From: BJGV01 sp964194745 | GTDB lineage: Bacteria > Pseudomonadota > Gammaproteobacteria > Burkholderiales > Nitrosomonadaceae | DNA: 64,000 bases | NCBI GenBank assembly: GCA_965248035.1 | Contig: OZ252054.1 | Location: 992,001 to 1,056,000, forward strand | Direction: 5' to 3' | In this document: positions 53,560 to 63,267 of the stretch, in pieces | Position numbering within the stretch: the stretch's first letter is position 1 | Layout of the letters: every line of letters starts with the position of its first letter | Translations under genes and position numbers: made by a program | Notes under the pieces: model-generated | The model's database searches: none | The model's input: only the letters and a program-made list of their open reading frames with translations | What the model was told of the DNA's origin: nothing

Positions 53560-54183
53560 TTAAGGGGGGGGTCCGTCAAAAAAATCTACAACGCCAGTAT
53601 CTAACGAATACTCTGCTCCTACGATAAGGAGCGCATCTTCTTGGATTAGTTTTTCTAAAACTTCTGATCCATGTCGCAGTTGGTTTACCGAGGAACTAAT
53701 ATTAGCACGAACAGACTGTTGCAGAAGGATGTCCGGGTGACGTCCGAGATTTGTCGCTAGCAATGGTTCCACTGATGGACGAATACGATTAACGATCGAA
53801 CGGAGATTCTGTGACTGATCTTCCGATGGTCTTTTCAGTTCTTCTAAGGTAGCTAGAATAGCTCCACACTTTGAGTGGCCCATCACCACAACGAGTTGCG
53901 TGTCAAACCGCTCTACAGCGAACTCGATGCTGCCAATTTGGGAAGGTGCAACAATGTTTCCAGCAACACGGATGACAAAAAGATCACCAAGGCCTTGATC
54001 GAAGATAATCTCCGCTGGTACCCGCGAATCTGAACATCCAAGGATAATAGCAAAGGGCTCCTGATCTACCGTCAAAGTATGGCGGCGACTCTGGTGTGAT
54101 AATTTGTTGAAAAAGGAAGCATCAGATACAAATCGACGGTTTCCCTCTCGCAGGCGTTTAAGCGCCTTTTCAGCAAAGATCAT
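53560..54183 (-). CDS. Beta-class carbonic anhydrase
   Basis: 207 residues. Zinc ligands are visible: Cys in ILGCSDSRVPAEIIFDQ, and His and Cys in VVMGHSKCGAI; the Asp-Arg dyad (SDSR) and the IRVAGNIV segment complete the active site. It interconverts CO2 and bicarbonate in the cytoplasm, useful to an autotroph that fixes CO2. The last residues DGPPP are coded by a run of eight C (53564-53571), so the end of the protein may differ by slippage. Stand-alone gene. Confidence 0.9.
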   Translation of the reverse strand: MIFAEKALKRLREGNRRFVSDASFFNKLSHQSRRHTLTVDQEPFAIILGCSDSRVPAEIIFDQGLGDLFVIRVAGNIVAPSQIGSIEFAVERFDTQLVVVMGHSKCGAILATLEELKRPSEDQSQNLRSIVNRIRPSVEPLLATNLGRHPDILLQQSVRANISSSVNQLRHGSEVLEKLIQEDALLIVGAEYSLDTGVVDFFDGPPP

Positions 54184-54765
54184 CTACTCTTCATTCTTGT
54201 AAAAGTAGTTGCTTACTGGAAGAACTAGACGTTTTATTTCTACTTTTCTAAGTAAGTCTATTTTGACTGTTCTGTAAGTCAGTTTCGACTTAAGTAGGGG
54301 TTTTTTGTTGTCAGGTTGCTTCCAAAGTAATTGGTTCGTCTAGGACTGAAATTTTTTCATCAAGATAGGTGCCTTGTTTTTGGGACACTTGCGTTAACAG
54401 CTGCTAAGAAACTATATAAGCATATGTTTATAATAAAAAGTATAATTTTTTTTCTTGCTAAAGTCTATCGAATCATTGTCGTAACTATAGATAGAAGATA
54501 AAGACGAACCCATCACAAGTTTGGTATTTAAAGACTTATGGTTTTTTGGAGAAAAGACAGCGCAATTAGCCCACCCCCTGAGGGCTTTTAAGCGCCCCTG
54601 GGGGCGCTTTTTTTTGCCGGGCCGTATATCCAACCGTCCACAAAGTAAAAGCATCTTGGATGAAGCAAATTTAATCCTGAGACTCCTATGATCAGTCTAC
54701 TGAATAACGTTTCTTGTCGCTTGCCTAGTTCCAAGATCTTGGATAGTAGGTTGAGAATTATTTTC
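54184..54765. other. 582-bp gap, no gene, one strong terminator
   Basis: Between the start of the carbonic anhydrase gene and the end of the dps-like gene. Holds the terminator at 54591-54616; I see no RNA gene or ORF of protein-like composition. Confidence 0.5.
54591..54616 (+). terminator. Rho-independent terminator
   Basis: AGCGCCCC-TG-GGGGCGCT followed by eight T. Perfect 8-bp stem. On the plus strand it has no obvious gene before it, and the minus-strand dps-like gene ends 150 bp to the right; the A-run on the left side is weaker, so it may be bidirectional or mark a small untracked transcript. Confidence 0.7.
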
Positions 54766-55236
54766 TTACTTCTCCAATAGACTTCTAAGCATCCACGCAG
54801 TTTTTTCATGCAAATGTATACGTTGAGTTAGTAGATCCGCAGTTGCTTCATCAGATGCATTTTCAGCCACTGGAAAAACTGATCGTGCAGTACGGACAAT
54901 CGCTTCCTGACCCTCAACTAGCAATCGAATCATTTCTTCCGCTTTAGGTGTTCCAGAAGTTTCTCTAATAGAACTAAGACGTGCAAATTCACTATAAGTG
55001 CCAGGAGCAGGAAAACCTAGCGAGCGAATACGTTCTGCAACAAGATCAACCGCAAGTGCAAGTTCGTTGTATTGTGTCTCAAACATAAGATGCAGAGTTT
55101 GGAACATAGGACCGGTCACATTCCAATGAAAGTTGTGTGTTTTGAGGTAAAGGCTATAAGTATCGGCCAGTAGTTTGCTGAGTTCATTAGCAATTTCAGC
55201 ACGATCCTTTTCGTTGATACCGATGTCAATATTCAT
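54766..55236 (-). CDS. dps: Dps-family ferritin-like DNA-binding/iron-storage protein
   Basis: 156 residues, full length. Helix A LSKLLADTYSLYLKTHNFHW NVTG has the ferroxidase His and the typical Dps signature; MFETQYNELALAVDLVAERI provides Asp/Glu of the di-iron site at the dimer interface. It forms dodecamers that oxidise Fe(II) with peroxide and protect DNA. Ribosome binding site AGGAAA precedes the ATG at 55236. Stand-alone minus-strand gene. Confidence 0.88.
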   Translation of the reverse strand: MNIDIGINEKDRAEIANELSKLLADTYSLYLKTHNFHWNVTGPMFQTLHLMFETQYNELALAVDLVAERIRSLGFPAPGTYSEFARLSSIRETSGTPKAEEMIRLLVEGQEAIVRTARSVFPVAENASDEATADLLTQRIHLHEKTAWMLRSLLEK

Positions 55237-55354
55237 GATGATTTCCTACTTTTTTGTCGATTTGTTGTCGGTGCTATGAGTATGACATATTGATGCTTGC
55301 TTTGAGCCAGTACATGTTGGATTAGATAAGGTAAACAAAAGCTATCGTAATTCC

Positions 55355-55750
55355 CTACACCTTCTTACCACAAGCTATTTTCCACATTGCTTCTCCCATA
55401 CTCCCAGGCTCTACTGGGGTCCATTTCAGATATTCGTCATTCGAATGTTCCATCTTCCCGCTACCCATGCTCCCACTATATAATGCGTAGAAAAGTTGCC
55501 TCATCTTTTTTTCTTCGCAATCGAACTCATCTTTAGTTCTTGAAGAGAAAAGATCAATTTCTTCTTTCTCAATGACTTCAAAGTCTACCAAACTTAACAT
55601 CTTAACCTTGTTACCTACCTTGCGAATCGTAGTGTAATCGACATATAAAGTTAACCCACCATCTTCATGAGTCCACTCCACCTCAGTCCACTCAGCCATT
55701 GCGCTAGTATTTATGAAAACTAGCATTAACGTTAACAGTAATTTTTTCAT
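55355..55750 (-). CDS. Secreted surface-adhesin-E domain protein
   Basis: 131 residues. Signal peptide MKKLLLTLMLVFINTSAMA, then EWTEVEWTHEDGGLTLYVDY, VKMLSLVDFEVIEK and a Cys (DEFDCEEKKMRQL) pairing with the final IACGKK: the surface-adhesin protein E pattern. It is a free-standing relative of the small proteins that follow the GT-C genes (28580, 38908, 41395), which helps to interpret them. Function in environmental bacteria is unknown. Confidence 0.75.
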   Translation of the reverse strand: MKKLLLTLMLVFINTSAMAEWTEVEWTHEDGGLTLYVDYTTIRKVGNKVKMLSLVDFEVIEKEEIDLFSSRTKDEFDCEEKKMRQLFYALYSGSMGSGKMEHSNDEYLKWTPVEPGSMGEAMWKIACGKKV

Positions 55751-55846
55751 AATATGCTTTCCGCTTTTTCAAAGCCTGCCAATAATAACAATAGAGAACT
55801 GTTTTAATAATCGGATCTGGTATCGCGTTTATCTAGGATCTCATTT

Positions 55847-57082
55847 TTATACGTGTCGAGCGACCAATACAGCGTTCGAGCCACCGAATGCAAACGAATT
55901 ACATAGCGCATAATCAAGTTCTGGTGAAGGGCGGCCGATGCAGGGAACGCAGTCGAGATCGCAATCAGGGTCGGGCTGTGTGAGGTGTGCTGTAGGGGGG
56001 ATTTGGCGCCGCTTGAGTGCCATGACCGTTATAGCAAATTCGAGTGCGCCAGCAGCACCAAGCAAATGTCCATGCACAGACTTAGTCGAACTCACCGCGA
56101 TGCGGTGTGCATGATCTGCAAAGAGCTGCTTAATTGCATCGATTTCAACCTTGTCACCAGATCCCGTGCCTGTAGCGTGGGCGTTGATGTAATCGATTGA
56201 GGCGGGATTCAGCTTGGCGTCATCAAGCGCCGTGCGCATCGCACGTACTTGACCTTCCGCAGATGGTTGCGTGAGGTTGTGTGCATCACTTGAGGATCCA
56301 TATCCTACAATTTCAGCAAGCGGTTGGACGCTACGTGCTTCTACGAGCACTTCCGATTCTAGTATGAGCATCGCTGCACCCTCACCGAGTACGAGACCGC
56401 TTCTATCCTTTGCAAATGGGCGGCACGATGTGTGTGCACCCTCAGGGTGTTCCTTAGCGAGTACCGTGAGTGCCTCCCAGCACACTATAGAGCCGTCGTT
56501 CAGCATCGACTCAGTTCCACCAGTAACGACACGTTCTAGGTAGCCATCGCGGATTGCGCGAAAGGCCTCGCCGATCGCGGTCGTTGAAGAAGAACATGCA
56601 ATTGAGTAGTTTTGCGAAGGTCCATGCAACTTGTGACGCATTGAGATGTGACCAGCTGGCGCGTTTGGCATGATTAAAGGCACCGTGGTTGGTCTTGCTA
56701 ATCTACTTTTTTTTACAAAGTACTTTTGGTAGGATTCTTCTAACGTCTGTGCGCCACCCAGTGCACAGCCAGTGTACACGCCTGTTGTTGACAGATCAGT
56801 TTCTCCAGATAGCAATCCAGCGTGTTCAAGGGCTTGACGTGCAGCGATTACCGCCATCTGCGAAACCCGGTCCATGAACAGAATCTGTACCTTGGAAATT
56901 TCCCCTGATGGATCGAAGCTAGTGCTTGCAAGCAAGCATTCGCTTCCATACTCGGGTGTTCCGGTACGCATCTTACGCACCGCAGATTCACCGTGGTAAA
57001 TCTTGTCAAAAACCTGGTTTGGGTCGCTGCCATGTGGAGAAACAAGGCCGATACCAGTGACGAAAACGCGGTTGTGCTTCAC
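55847..57082 (-). CDS. Beta-ketoacyl-ACP synthase II-like (FabF family)
   Basis: 411 residues, complete thiolase-fold ketosynthase. Catalytic Cys in YSIACSSSTTAIGEA, the two His in NAHATGTGSGDKVE and SVHGHLLGAAGALE, and the gate/GFGG-type end CNSFAFGGSNAVLV. It condenses malonyl-ACP with an acyl-ACP. Ten bases downstream of its own ACP gene (57093-57332), so the pair forms a private two-gene operon outside the usual fab cluster and may make a special acyl chain instead of bulk fatty acids. Confidence 0.88.
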   Translation of the reverse strand: MKHNRVFVTGIGLVSPHGSDPNQVFDKIYHGESAVRKMRTGTPEYGSECLLASTSFDPSGEISKVQILFMDRVSQMAVIAARQALEHAGLLSGETDLSTTGVYTGCALGGAQTLEESYQKYFVKKSRLARPTTVPLIMPNAPAGHISMRHKLHGPSQNYSIACSSSTTAIGEAFRAIRDGYLERVVTGGTESMLNDGSIVCWEALTVLAKEHPEGAHTSCRPFAKDRSGLVLGEGAAMLILESEVLVEARSVQPLAEIVGYGSSSDAHNLTQPSAEGQVRAMRTALDDAKLNPASIDYINAHATGTGSGDKVEIDAIKQLFADHAHRIAVSSTKSVHGHLLGAAGALEFAITVMALKRRQIPPTAHLTQPDPDCDLDCVPCIGRPSPELDYALCNSFAFGGSNAVLVARHV

Positions 57083-57092
57083 GAGAGTGACA

Positions 57093-57332
57093 TCAACTGT
57101 TTTTGGTTTGAAGCGTCTCGTCGATGAGTGCGGCCGCCTCGCCCAGGGTCTTGAAATCTAATTTATCATTAGGAATCTCGATATCGTACTTTTCCGTGAC
57201 ATCGAACATCAATTCTACCATTGTGAGCGAATCAAGCCCAAGAGTCTGGAAGGTTGCATCAGATGTGATAGCCTCGGCATCGACATCGAACTTGTCAATA
57301 AGTGTCTGGCGAATGAAATCGAATGAGCTCAA
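57093..57332 (-). CDS. Acyl carrier protein
   Basis: 79 residues, acidic, four-helix ACP. The phosphopantetheine Ser is in TLGLDSLTMVELMFDVTEKY. It lies immediately upstream of the FabF-like gene, the two in the same orientation with a 10-bp gap, so it probably serves that synthase. Sequence departs from the housekeeping AcpP (whose signature is DSLDTVELVMA). Confidence 0.88.
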   Translation of the reverse strand: MSSFDFIRQTLIDKFDVDAEAITSDATFQTLGLDSLTMVELMFDVTEKYDIEIPNDKLDFKTLGEAAALIDETLQTKNS

Positions 57333-57860
57333 AAGGATTGAATAATACCGGTCCAGAAACAGTGGACAGGTAGTATAGGTAGTATGTATGTAGTGAATAA
57401 GAACTTCATGTTTATGCTCTAAATATTGGAAACGAATAGTACACTTTTCAAGTCCTCATGACAACTTTTTGTCTATAAGTTTTTTACGCAGTGTCTAGAT
57501 AGAAGGCATTCACGTACATAAGGTGATATCTGATGGATTGTTAGTGTGAATCTGTCAGGTTTGTGTTCAGGCATGATCAACTTTTGTTTTGAACATATGT
57601 CCATTGTATAAGCCGTGTGCAGGCGAATTGATTATATCTTGAGCAACGCTCATCAACTCGCCAAACAGCATGGTATTATATTATATGTTTTTTTGTAAAA
57701 TTTGGTAAGTTTTGTGAGCGTTAGTCAGCTTTAATCAATATTTAGCTCTTCAGACTTTTAATTTCTTGGTTGTCAGTTCAAATCTAGTACGACCTATACT
57801 AATACATTGAAGGGCTGGGTGTTTTACCTAGCTTTTCTTTATTTTCGGTCAGGATTAAAC
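57333..57860. other. 528-bp divergent intergenic region with decayed tRNA
   Basis: Between the ACP gene (minus) and the YheT-like gene (plus). It should contain both promoters. The decayed tRNA-Lys lies at 57715-57799. No protein gene seen. Confidence 0.5.
57715..57799 (+). tRNA. Decayed tRNA-Lys (pseudo)
   Basis: GACTTTTAATTTCTTGGTTG and TCAGTTCAAATCTAGTACGA then CCTA align with a tRNA-Lys(TTT) 3' half (23 of 31 positions from the variable region on). Most mismatches are transitions. The T stem and acceptor stem no longer pair, so it cannot be functional. A 5' half may be present in worse shape (GCGTTAG...). Confidence 0.45.
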
Positions 57861-58889
57861 ATGAGTATTCCAGCGCCCTACTTAAGCGCCAAGCCCTATG
57901 TTGCCCCTACCTGGCTGCCGGGAGGTAATGCGCAAACCATTTATCCCTTCCTACTCAGCTCATTGCCCCTGATTTCTTATCGACGCGAACGCTGGGAGTT
58001 GGACGATGGCGATTTTATTGATATTGACTGGCTGGATAACTTAATTGGTTCGCCATTGGTGGTATTGTTTCACGGGCTTGAGGGGGGATCATTTAGTCAT
58101 TATGCCCGGAGCATAATGGGGGCACTGCGGGATCTGGGCTGGCGTGGCGTGGTCGTGCACTTTCGTGGTTGTTCCGGATCCCCCAACCGGTTGCCACGCG
58201 CTTATCATGCTGGTGATTCGGAAGAAATTGACTGGATATTGCGTCGAATTAGTGAGCAAAACGAATCCCCTGGCTCTATCGCACCGCTTTATGCTGTGGG
58301 TATATCTCTAGGTGGCAATGCTTTGCTAAAATGGCTCGGAGAGCAAGATGAACAAGCCTGCCATGTGCTTGATGGAGCTGTGACAGTTTCTGCTCCACTG
58401 GATTTAGTGGCTTCAGGGGAGGTTCTGGACTTAGGATTTAATCGGTTCTATACCCGCCATTTTCTTGGCACCCTGAAGCAAAAAGCGTTTGAGAAATTTG
58501 ATCGTTTCCCTGGGTTGTTTGACGCTGCTGCAGTGGCAGCATGTACCACATTATATCAATTCGACAACCTCATAACCGCACCGCTGCATGGTTTTCGTGA
58601 TACCGATGAATATTGGAATCTGTCAAGTAGTAAGCCGTGGCTCAAGCATGTCCAGGTTCCTACGCTGGTCATCAATGCTCGCAATGATCCGTTCATGCCC
58701 GCACCTGTTTTACCTACACCAGATAATGTTTCATGCGCAGTCACGCTTGAGTTTCCTGAACAAGGAGGACATGTTGGCTTCCTAAACTCACCGTTTCCCG
58801 GCAAGCTTACATGGCTGCCTGAAAGGATAATCGAATTTCTTAAGAATCAGCGTAGACTGTGCTCACAGTTTGCAAATAAACCTACTTAA
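57861..58889 (+). CDS. YheT-type alpha/beta hydrolase
   Basis: 342 residues from the ATG at 57861 (MSIPAPYLSAKPYVAPTWLP), which matches the family; an ATG at 57807 would add 18 residues. The fold shows PLVVLFHGLEGGSFSHYARS (oxyanion region), nucleophile elbow YAVGISLGGNALLKWLGE (G-x-S-x-G), the acid in INARNDPFMP and the His in EQGGHVGFLN. These proteins are esterase-like with unknown natural substrates. Plus strand, ahead of dnaE, probably own promoter. Confidence 0.88.
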   Translation: MSIPAPYLSAKPYVAPTWLPGGNAQTIYPFLLSSLPLISYRRERWELDDGDFIDIDWLDNLIGSPLVVLFHGLEGGSFSHYARSIMGALRDLGWRGVVVHFRGCSGSPNRLPRAYHAGDSEEIDWILRRISEQNESPGSIAPLYAVGISLGGNALLKWLGEQDEQACHVLDGAVTVSAPLDLVASGEVLDLGFNRFYTRHFLGTLKQKAFEKFDRFPGLFDAAAVAACTTLYQFDNLITAPLHGFRDTDEYWNLSSSKPWLKHVQVPTLVINARNDPFMPAPVLPTPDNVSCAVTLEFPEQGGHVGFLNSPFPGKLTWLPERIIEFLKNQRRLCSQFANKPT

Positions 58890-59146
58890 AACTTTAAATT
58901 TTAACCCTGTAGCCATTACCCGGGGCAACGCTGGCCGCTTTACGGTTAAGGTCTTGCATATGCGCCGTGAGCGAAAGCGGCGCGCATTTTTTCCAGTGCG
59001 CCGGCAGAGAGTAAAAGTTTGGGAGCTTTCAACATGGTGTAGAATTAAAATCAGTTTTTGCTATTTAGTTCTGGTGTTAATTAGAAAATTAAAATACTCA
59101 TTCAGATACGAGTACAACTAAATACTCTGTACAGAATTGTAACATC

Positions 59147-62100
59147 ATGCCTACCGTTCCTACTTTCATTCATCTACGTATGCACAGCGAGTATTCCATT
59201 TCTGATGGTGTCGTACGCATTGATAATGCGGTAGCGAATGCAGTTACAGACAATATGCCAGCGCTTGCGCTGACTGATCTATCTAACCTGTTCGGTATGG
59301 TGAAGTTTTATGAGAGTGCACGCAGTAAGGGTGTTAAACCAATCACTGGCTGTGATGTTTGGATTACTAATGAAAGCGACCGAGACAAACCCTCGCGGCT
59401 CTTGTTATTGTGCAAATCTTATTCAGGGTACCTGTTGCTGTGCAGTCTGTTGTCACGCGCATATCGTGAGAATCAGTATCGGGGTCGAGCCGAAATCAAG
59501 AAATCTTGGTTAAATAGAAATGATATCGGAACAAATGGGCTAATTGCCTTGTCCGGCGCGCACCTTGGCGAAATCAGCATGGTTTTGATGCAGGATAATT
59601 TCGTTCAAGCCAAAGCACTGGCACAGGAGTGGTCAGATCTTTTCCCTGACCATTTTTATATAGAGGTACAACGGGTAGGGCGTACCGATGAAGAAGTTGT
59701 TTTGCAGAATTCGCTGGTATTGGCATCAGTCTTATGTTTGCCGGTAGTAGCAACGCAGCCAGTACAATTTTTGACTCCCGAGGAATACAAAGCGCACGAG
59801 GCACGAGTATGTATTGCTGAGGGCTATGTGCTGAGTGACCGTAGACGTCCGAAGAATTTCACTGAACAGCAATATTTCAAGACTCAAGCAGAAATGGGAG
59901 CACTATTCGCAGATATCCCAGTTGCTCTTGCCAACAGCGTGGAAATTGCCAAACGATGTAACCATATATTGGAACTGGGGGTCAACCGTCTGCCATTGTT
60001 TCCTACTCCAAATAATAAAAGTCTTGAGAAATATCTACACGATCAGGCATTAGCAGGCTTAGAGAGTCGAATGAGAGCACTCTTTCCCGATCCGGTTAGA
60101 CGTGATGCGCAAATGCCACAATATCGTGCACGATTGGATTTCGAAGCGACTACTATCGTGCAGATGGGTTTTGCTGGATATTTTCTGATTGTTGCAGACT
60201 TTATCAACTGGGCCAAGCAAAATGGAGTCCCGGTAGGTCCGGGGAGAGGTTCCGGTGCGGGCTCACTAGTTGCATATTCTCTCGGCATCACTGATCTTGA
60301 CCCTTTGCGTTACGATTTGCTATTTGAGCGTTTTCTCAATCCAGAGCGAGTATCTATGCCTGATTTTGATATTGATTTCTGTCAGGATGGACGCGAACAT
60401 GTGATTGATTATGTGAAGCAGAAATATGGCGCCGAAAGTGTTTCACAAATTGTCACTTTTGGCACCATGGCAGCGAAAGCGGTGATACGTGACGTTGGCC
60501 GGGTATTGGACCTACCATACAACTTTGTTGATCAATTGGCAAAGTTGGTGCCATTTGAACTGGGCATGACTCTAAAAAAAGCTCGTGAAGTTGAGCCGCA
60601 ACTGAATCAGCGTGCGCAAAAGGAGGAAGAGGTGCGCACTTTGTTGGAACTAGCTGAATGTCTCGAAGGGCTTATACGTAATGTTGGCATGCATGCTGGT
60701 GGAGTATTGATCGCTTCAGGAAAGATTACTGATTTTTGTCCGGTATATTGTGCAGATTCTACTGACTCAGTGGTAAGTCAGTTGGACAAGGATGATGTGG
60801 AAAAAATAGGCTTGGTAAAGTTCGATTTCCTAGGGTTACGGACTTTGACAACACTTGATTGGGCTGTCAAATATATCAGACAGCGAGATTCTGAGTTGGA
60901 AAATCAAGATATTAGTATTACCTCAAAAGATATTTCCCAAGGCGTCACTGAAGATAGAATTGCAAATTCCAAGTTTTTTTCTCTGGAGACTCTCCCCCTA
61001 GAGGATTCTGCTACTTATGCATTGTTGAGGCAGGGAAATGTCGTGGGGGTGTTCCAGTTCGAATCGCGTGGTATGAAGGATCTGTTACTAAAGACTAAAC
61101 CAGACCGTTTTGAGGATATTATTGCATTAGTAGCTTTGTATCGACCAGGTCCAATGGATCTAATTCCCGAATTCACTGAACGTAAACTTGGCAAGCGCGT
61201 GGAATATCCTGACCCACGCTTGCAGCCCATACTTAGCCCAACTTATGGCGTAATGATTTACCAGGAGCAAGTGATGCAAATTGCCCAGGTAATAGGTGGT
61301 TATAGCCTTGGTAGTGCTGATTTACTGCGACGGGCAATGGGTAAGAAAAAAGTTGAGGAAATGGAGCAGCAACGAGATGTTTTTGTTACCGGAGCAATAA
61401 AAAATGGGTTAACTAAACGTAAGGCAGCAGAGCTTTTTGGCTTGATGGAAAAATTTGCAGGTTATGGTTTTAACAAATCGCACGCAGCAGCTTATGCTTT
61501 GATTGCATTCCAAACCGCCTATCTTAAAGCGCACTATCCAGCAGAATTTATGGCTGCAACCTTGTCTGCTGACATGGATGATACTGACAAAGTACACTCT
61601 TTCTTTGAGGACAGCATTACCAATAAGATCGTTATTCTGCCTCCCGATATCAACTTGTCTGTATACCGTTTCGTGCCTATGGACGGGGAAAAAACTATAC
61701 GTTATGGATTGGGAGCGGTGAAAGGTACTGGAGAGTCAGCGATTACGGTTATTACCAAAGCACGTGATCAAGCTGGACTATACACCGATTTATTTGATTT
61801 TTGTCAACGTGTTGATAAGCGCATTGTTAACCGTCGAGTGTTGGAGTCATTAATTCGGGCCGGCGCGTTTGATTCCATAAATAACCATCGAGCAGGGGTA
61901 TTGGCATCGGTTGGTATCGCATTAGAATATGCTGAACAAACCAGTCGTACAGCCAACCAGGTAAGTTTATTTAGTGAGGATGATATAGCAGCAGAAAAAC
62001 CACACCTAATTAACGTACCTCAGTGGGTGGAGAAGGAGAAATTACAGAACGAAAAACTGGCTCTAGGGTTTTATTTGAGCGGACATCCGTTCAATGCTTA

Positions 62101-62698
62101 TGCTGATGAACTGAAAAATTTTGTGCCTACTCAACTGGATCGGTTAAATCCACAAAGGGAACCACAGATTCTAGCTGGTATTATTTACTCCATTCGCATT
62201 CAAATGACCCGACGAGGCAAGATGGGAGTAATAGTATTGGATGATGGTAACGCACGCGTAGAACTAGTAGTTTACAGCGAGTTATTTGACGCGAACCGTA
62301 ATTGGCTGAAGGAAGACCAATTACTAGTAGTGGAGGCCAAGGTAAGCAGTAAGGGGGGCAATGAAGAAAATGGTGGTGGATTGCGTATTTCTATTGACAA
62401 GCTTTTTGATCTCGCTGGCGCTCGTTCCCACTATGCAAAAGGTATGTGGTTACATTGCAATGGGTTGTCGAATGCAGTCAAGTTGAGGGATCTGCTAGCG
62501 CCCTATCGCAATACCGGCAGCCCTAATACTAATAGTGGAAACAATACTCGTTACTGTCCAGTATCGGTAATTTATCGCAACCAGAATGCGGCTTGTGAAA
62601 TTGAATTAGGCGAAGCATGGCGGGTGAGCTTGCACGACAACCTACTTCAATCTTTATCAGAACATTTCCAAGCAGAGAATGTGAGAGTAATTTACTGA
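59147..62698 (+). CDS. dnaE: DNA polymerase III alpha subunit
   Basis: 1183 residues, normal length. N-terminal PHP domain (FIHLRMHSEYSISDGVVRID), polymerase core with GVPVGPGRGSGAGSLVAYSL and the metal-binding PDFDIDFCQDGREHVIDYV, finger region KSHAAAYALIAFQTAYLKAH, and an OB-fold part near the end (AGIIYSIRIQMTRRGKMGVI). It is the replicative polymerase of the chromosome. Its presence just before rplM-rpsI-argC marks this end of the window as stable core genome. Confidence 0.97.
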   Translation: MPTVPTFIHLRMHSEYSISDGVVRIDNAVANAVTDNMPALALTDLSNLFGMVKFYESARSKGVKPITGCDVWITNESDRDKPSRLLLLCKSYSGYLLLCSLLSRAYRENQYRGRAEIKKSWLNRNDIGTNGLIALSGAHLGEISMVLMQDNFVQAKALAQEWSDLFPDHFYIEVQRVGRTDEEVVLQNSLVLASVLCLPVVATQPVQFLTPEEYKAHEARVCIAEGYVLSDRRRPKNFTEQQYFKTQAEMGALFADIPVALANSVEIAKRCNHILELGVNRLPLFPTPNNKSLEKYLHDQALAGLESRMRALFPDPVRRDAQMPQYRARLDFEATTIVQMGFAGYFLIVADFINWAKQNGVPVGPGRGSGAGSLVAYSLGITDLDPLRYDLLFERFLNPERVSMPDFDIDFCQDGREHVIDYVKQKYGAESVSQIVTFGTMAAKAVIRDVGRVLDLPYNFVDQLAKLVPFELGMTLKKAREVEPQLNQRAQKEEEVRTLLELAECLEGLIRNVGMHAGGVLIASGKITDFCPVYCADSTDSVVSQLDKDDVEKIGLVKFDFLGLRTLTTLDWAVKYIRQRDSELENQDISITSKDISQGVTEDRIANSKFFSLETLPLEDSATYALLRQGNVVGVFQFESRGMKDLLLKTKPDRFEDIIALVALYRPGPMDLIPEFTERKLGKRVEYPDPRLQPILSPTYGVMIYQEQVMQIAQVIGGYSLGSADLLRRAMGKKKVEEMEQQRDVFVTGAIKNGLTKRKAAELFGLMEKFAGYGFNKSHAAAYALIAFQTAYLKAHYPAEFMAATLSADMDDTDKVHSFFEDSITNKIVILPPDINLSVYRFVPMDGEKTIRYGLGAVKGTGESAITVITKARDQAGLYTDLFDFCQRVDKRIVNRRVLESLIRAGAFDSINNHRAGVLASVGIALEYAEQTSRTANQVSLFSEDDIAAEKPHLINVPQWVEKEKLQNEKLALGFYLSGHPFNAYADELKNFVPTQLDRLNPQREPQILAGIIYSIRIQMTRRGKMGVIVLDDGNARVELVVYSELFDANRNWLKEDQLLVVEAKVSSKGGNEENGGGLRISIDKLFDLAGARSHYAKGMWLHCNGLSNAVKLRDLLAPYRNTGSPNTNSGNNTRYCPVSVIYRNQNAACEIELGEAWRVSLHDNLLQSLSEHFQAENVRVIY

Positions 62699-62763
62699 TG
62701 GCATTTATTCAGGCCACATCAACTAGAAGGCATTGAAATACGTGTCAGAGGAGGGACTTAAGT

Positions 62764-62792
62764 TTGACATTAGGTTGGGTCTAGCATAGAAT
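62764..62792 (+). promoter_or_regulatory. Sigma-70 type promoter for rplM-rpsI
   Basis: TTGACA at 62764-62769, a 17-base spacer and TAGAAT at 62787-62792, a near-consensus pair. The expected start of transcription is near 62799, only 12 bases before the first ATG at 62811, which is one reason to consider the GTG at 62826 as the true rplM start. Confidence 0.65.
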
Positions 62793-62810
62793 TCGCGCCA
62801 TTCCTTAGAC

Positions 62811-63260
62811 ATGCAGAACACCTTTGTGAAAACATTCTCAGCCAAACCAAACGAAGTGAACCACGACTGGATTGTGATTGATGCGGCCGACAAAGTGTTG
62901 GGGCGTCTAGCCACCGAGATTGCTCGTCGTTTGCGTGGAAAACACAAATCAATATTCACCCCCCATGTAGATACCGGTGACTACATCGTTGTGGTCAATG
63001 TTGACAAATTGCGTATCACCGGCAACAAGGCAGAAAATAAAGCCTATTATCGTCACAGTGGTTATCCTGGAGGGATTTACGAGACAAGTTTCGCCAAAAT
63101 GCATGAACGTTTTCCTGGAAGACCACTAAAAAATGCGGTAAGGGGCATGTTGCCGAAAGGTCCACTTGGCTACGCTATGTTGAAGAAACTCAAAATTTAT
63201 GCTGGAACCGCCCATCCCCATGCTGCGCAACAGCCTCTACAACTTGACTTAGGAACTTAA
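62811..63260 (+). CDS. rplM: 50S ribosomal protein L13
   Basis: 149 residues from the ATG at 62811. The family normally begins (M)KTFSAKP, which corresponds to the GTG at 62826, giving 144 residues; no clear Shine-Dalgarno decides. Core: DKVLGRLATEIARRLRGKHK, TPHVDTGDYIVVVNVDKLRI, SGYPGGIYETSFAKMHERFP and MLPKGPLGYAMLKKLKIYAG. It binds 23S rRNA in the large subunit. rpsI follows 7 bp downstream as usual. Confidence 0.97.
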   Translation: MQNTFVKTFSAKPNEVNHDWIVIDAADKVLGRLATEIARRLRGKHKSIFTPHVDTGDYIVVVNVDKLRITGNKAENKAYYRHSGYPGGIYETSFAKMHERFPGRPLKNAVRGMLPKGPLGYAMLKKLKIYAGTAHPHAAQQPLQLDLGT

Positions 63261-63267
63261 AAGGCTT

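Noticed and set aside
53564..53571. Eight-base homopolymer in the carbonic anhydrase gene as a phase switch
   Set aside because: It affects only the last three residues, after all catalytic elements, so slippage would hardly change activity.
54412..54809. Two minus-strand frames of 73-80 residues upstream of the carbonic anhydrase gene
   Set aside because: They cover a terminator hairpin and low-complexity DNA and have no protein-like composition.
57715..57799. Functional tRNA-Lys gene
   Set aside because: T stem and acceptor stem cannot pair and the CCA-side sequence is altered; listed only as a remnant.
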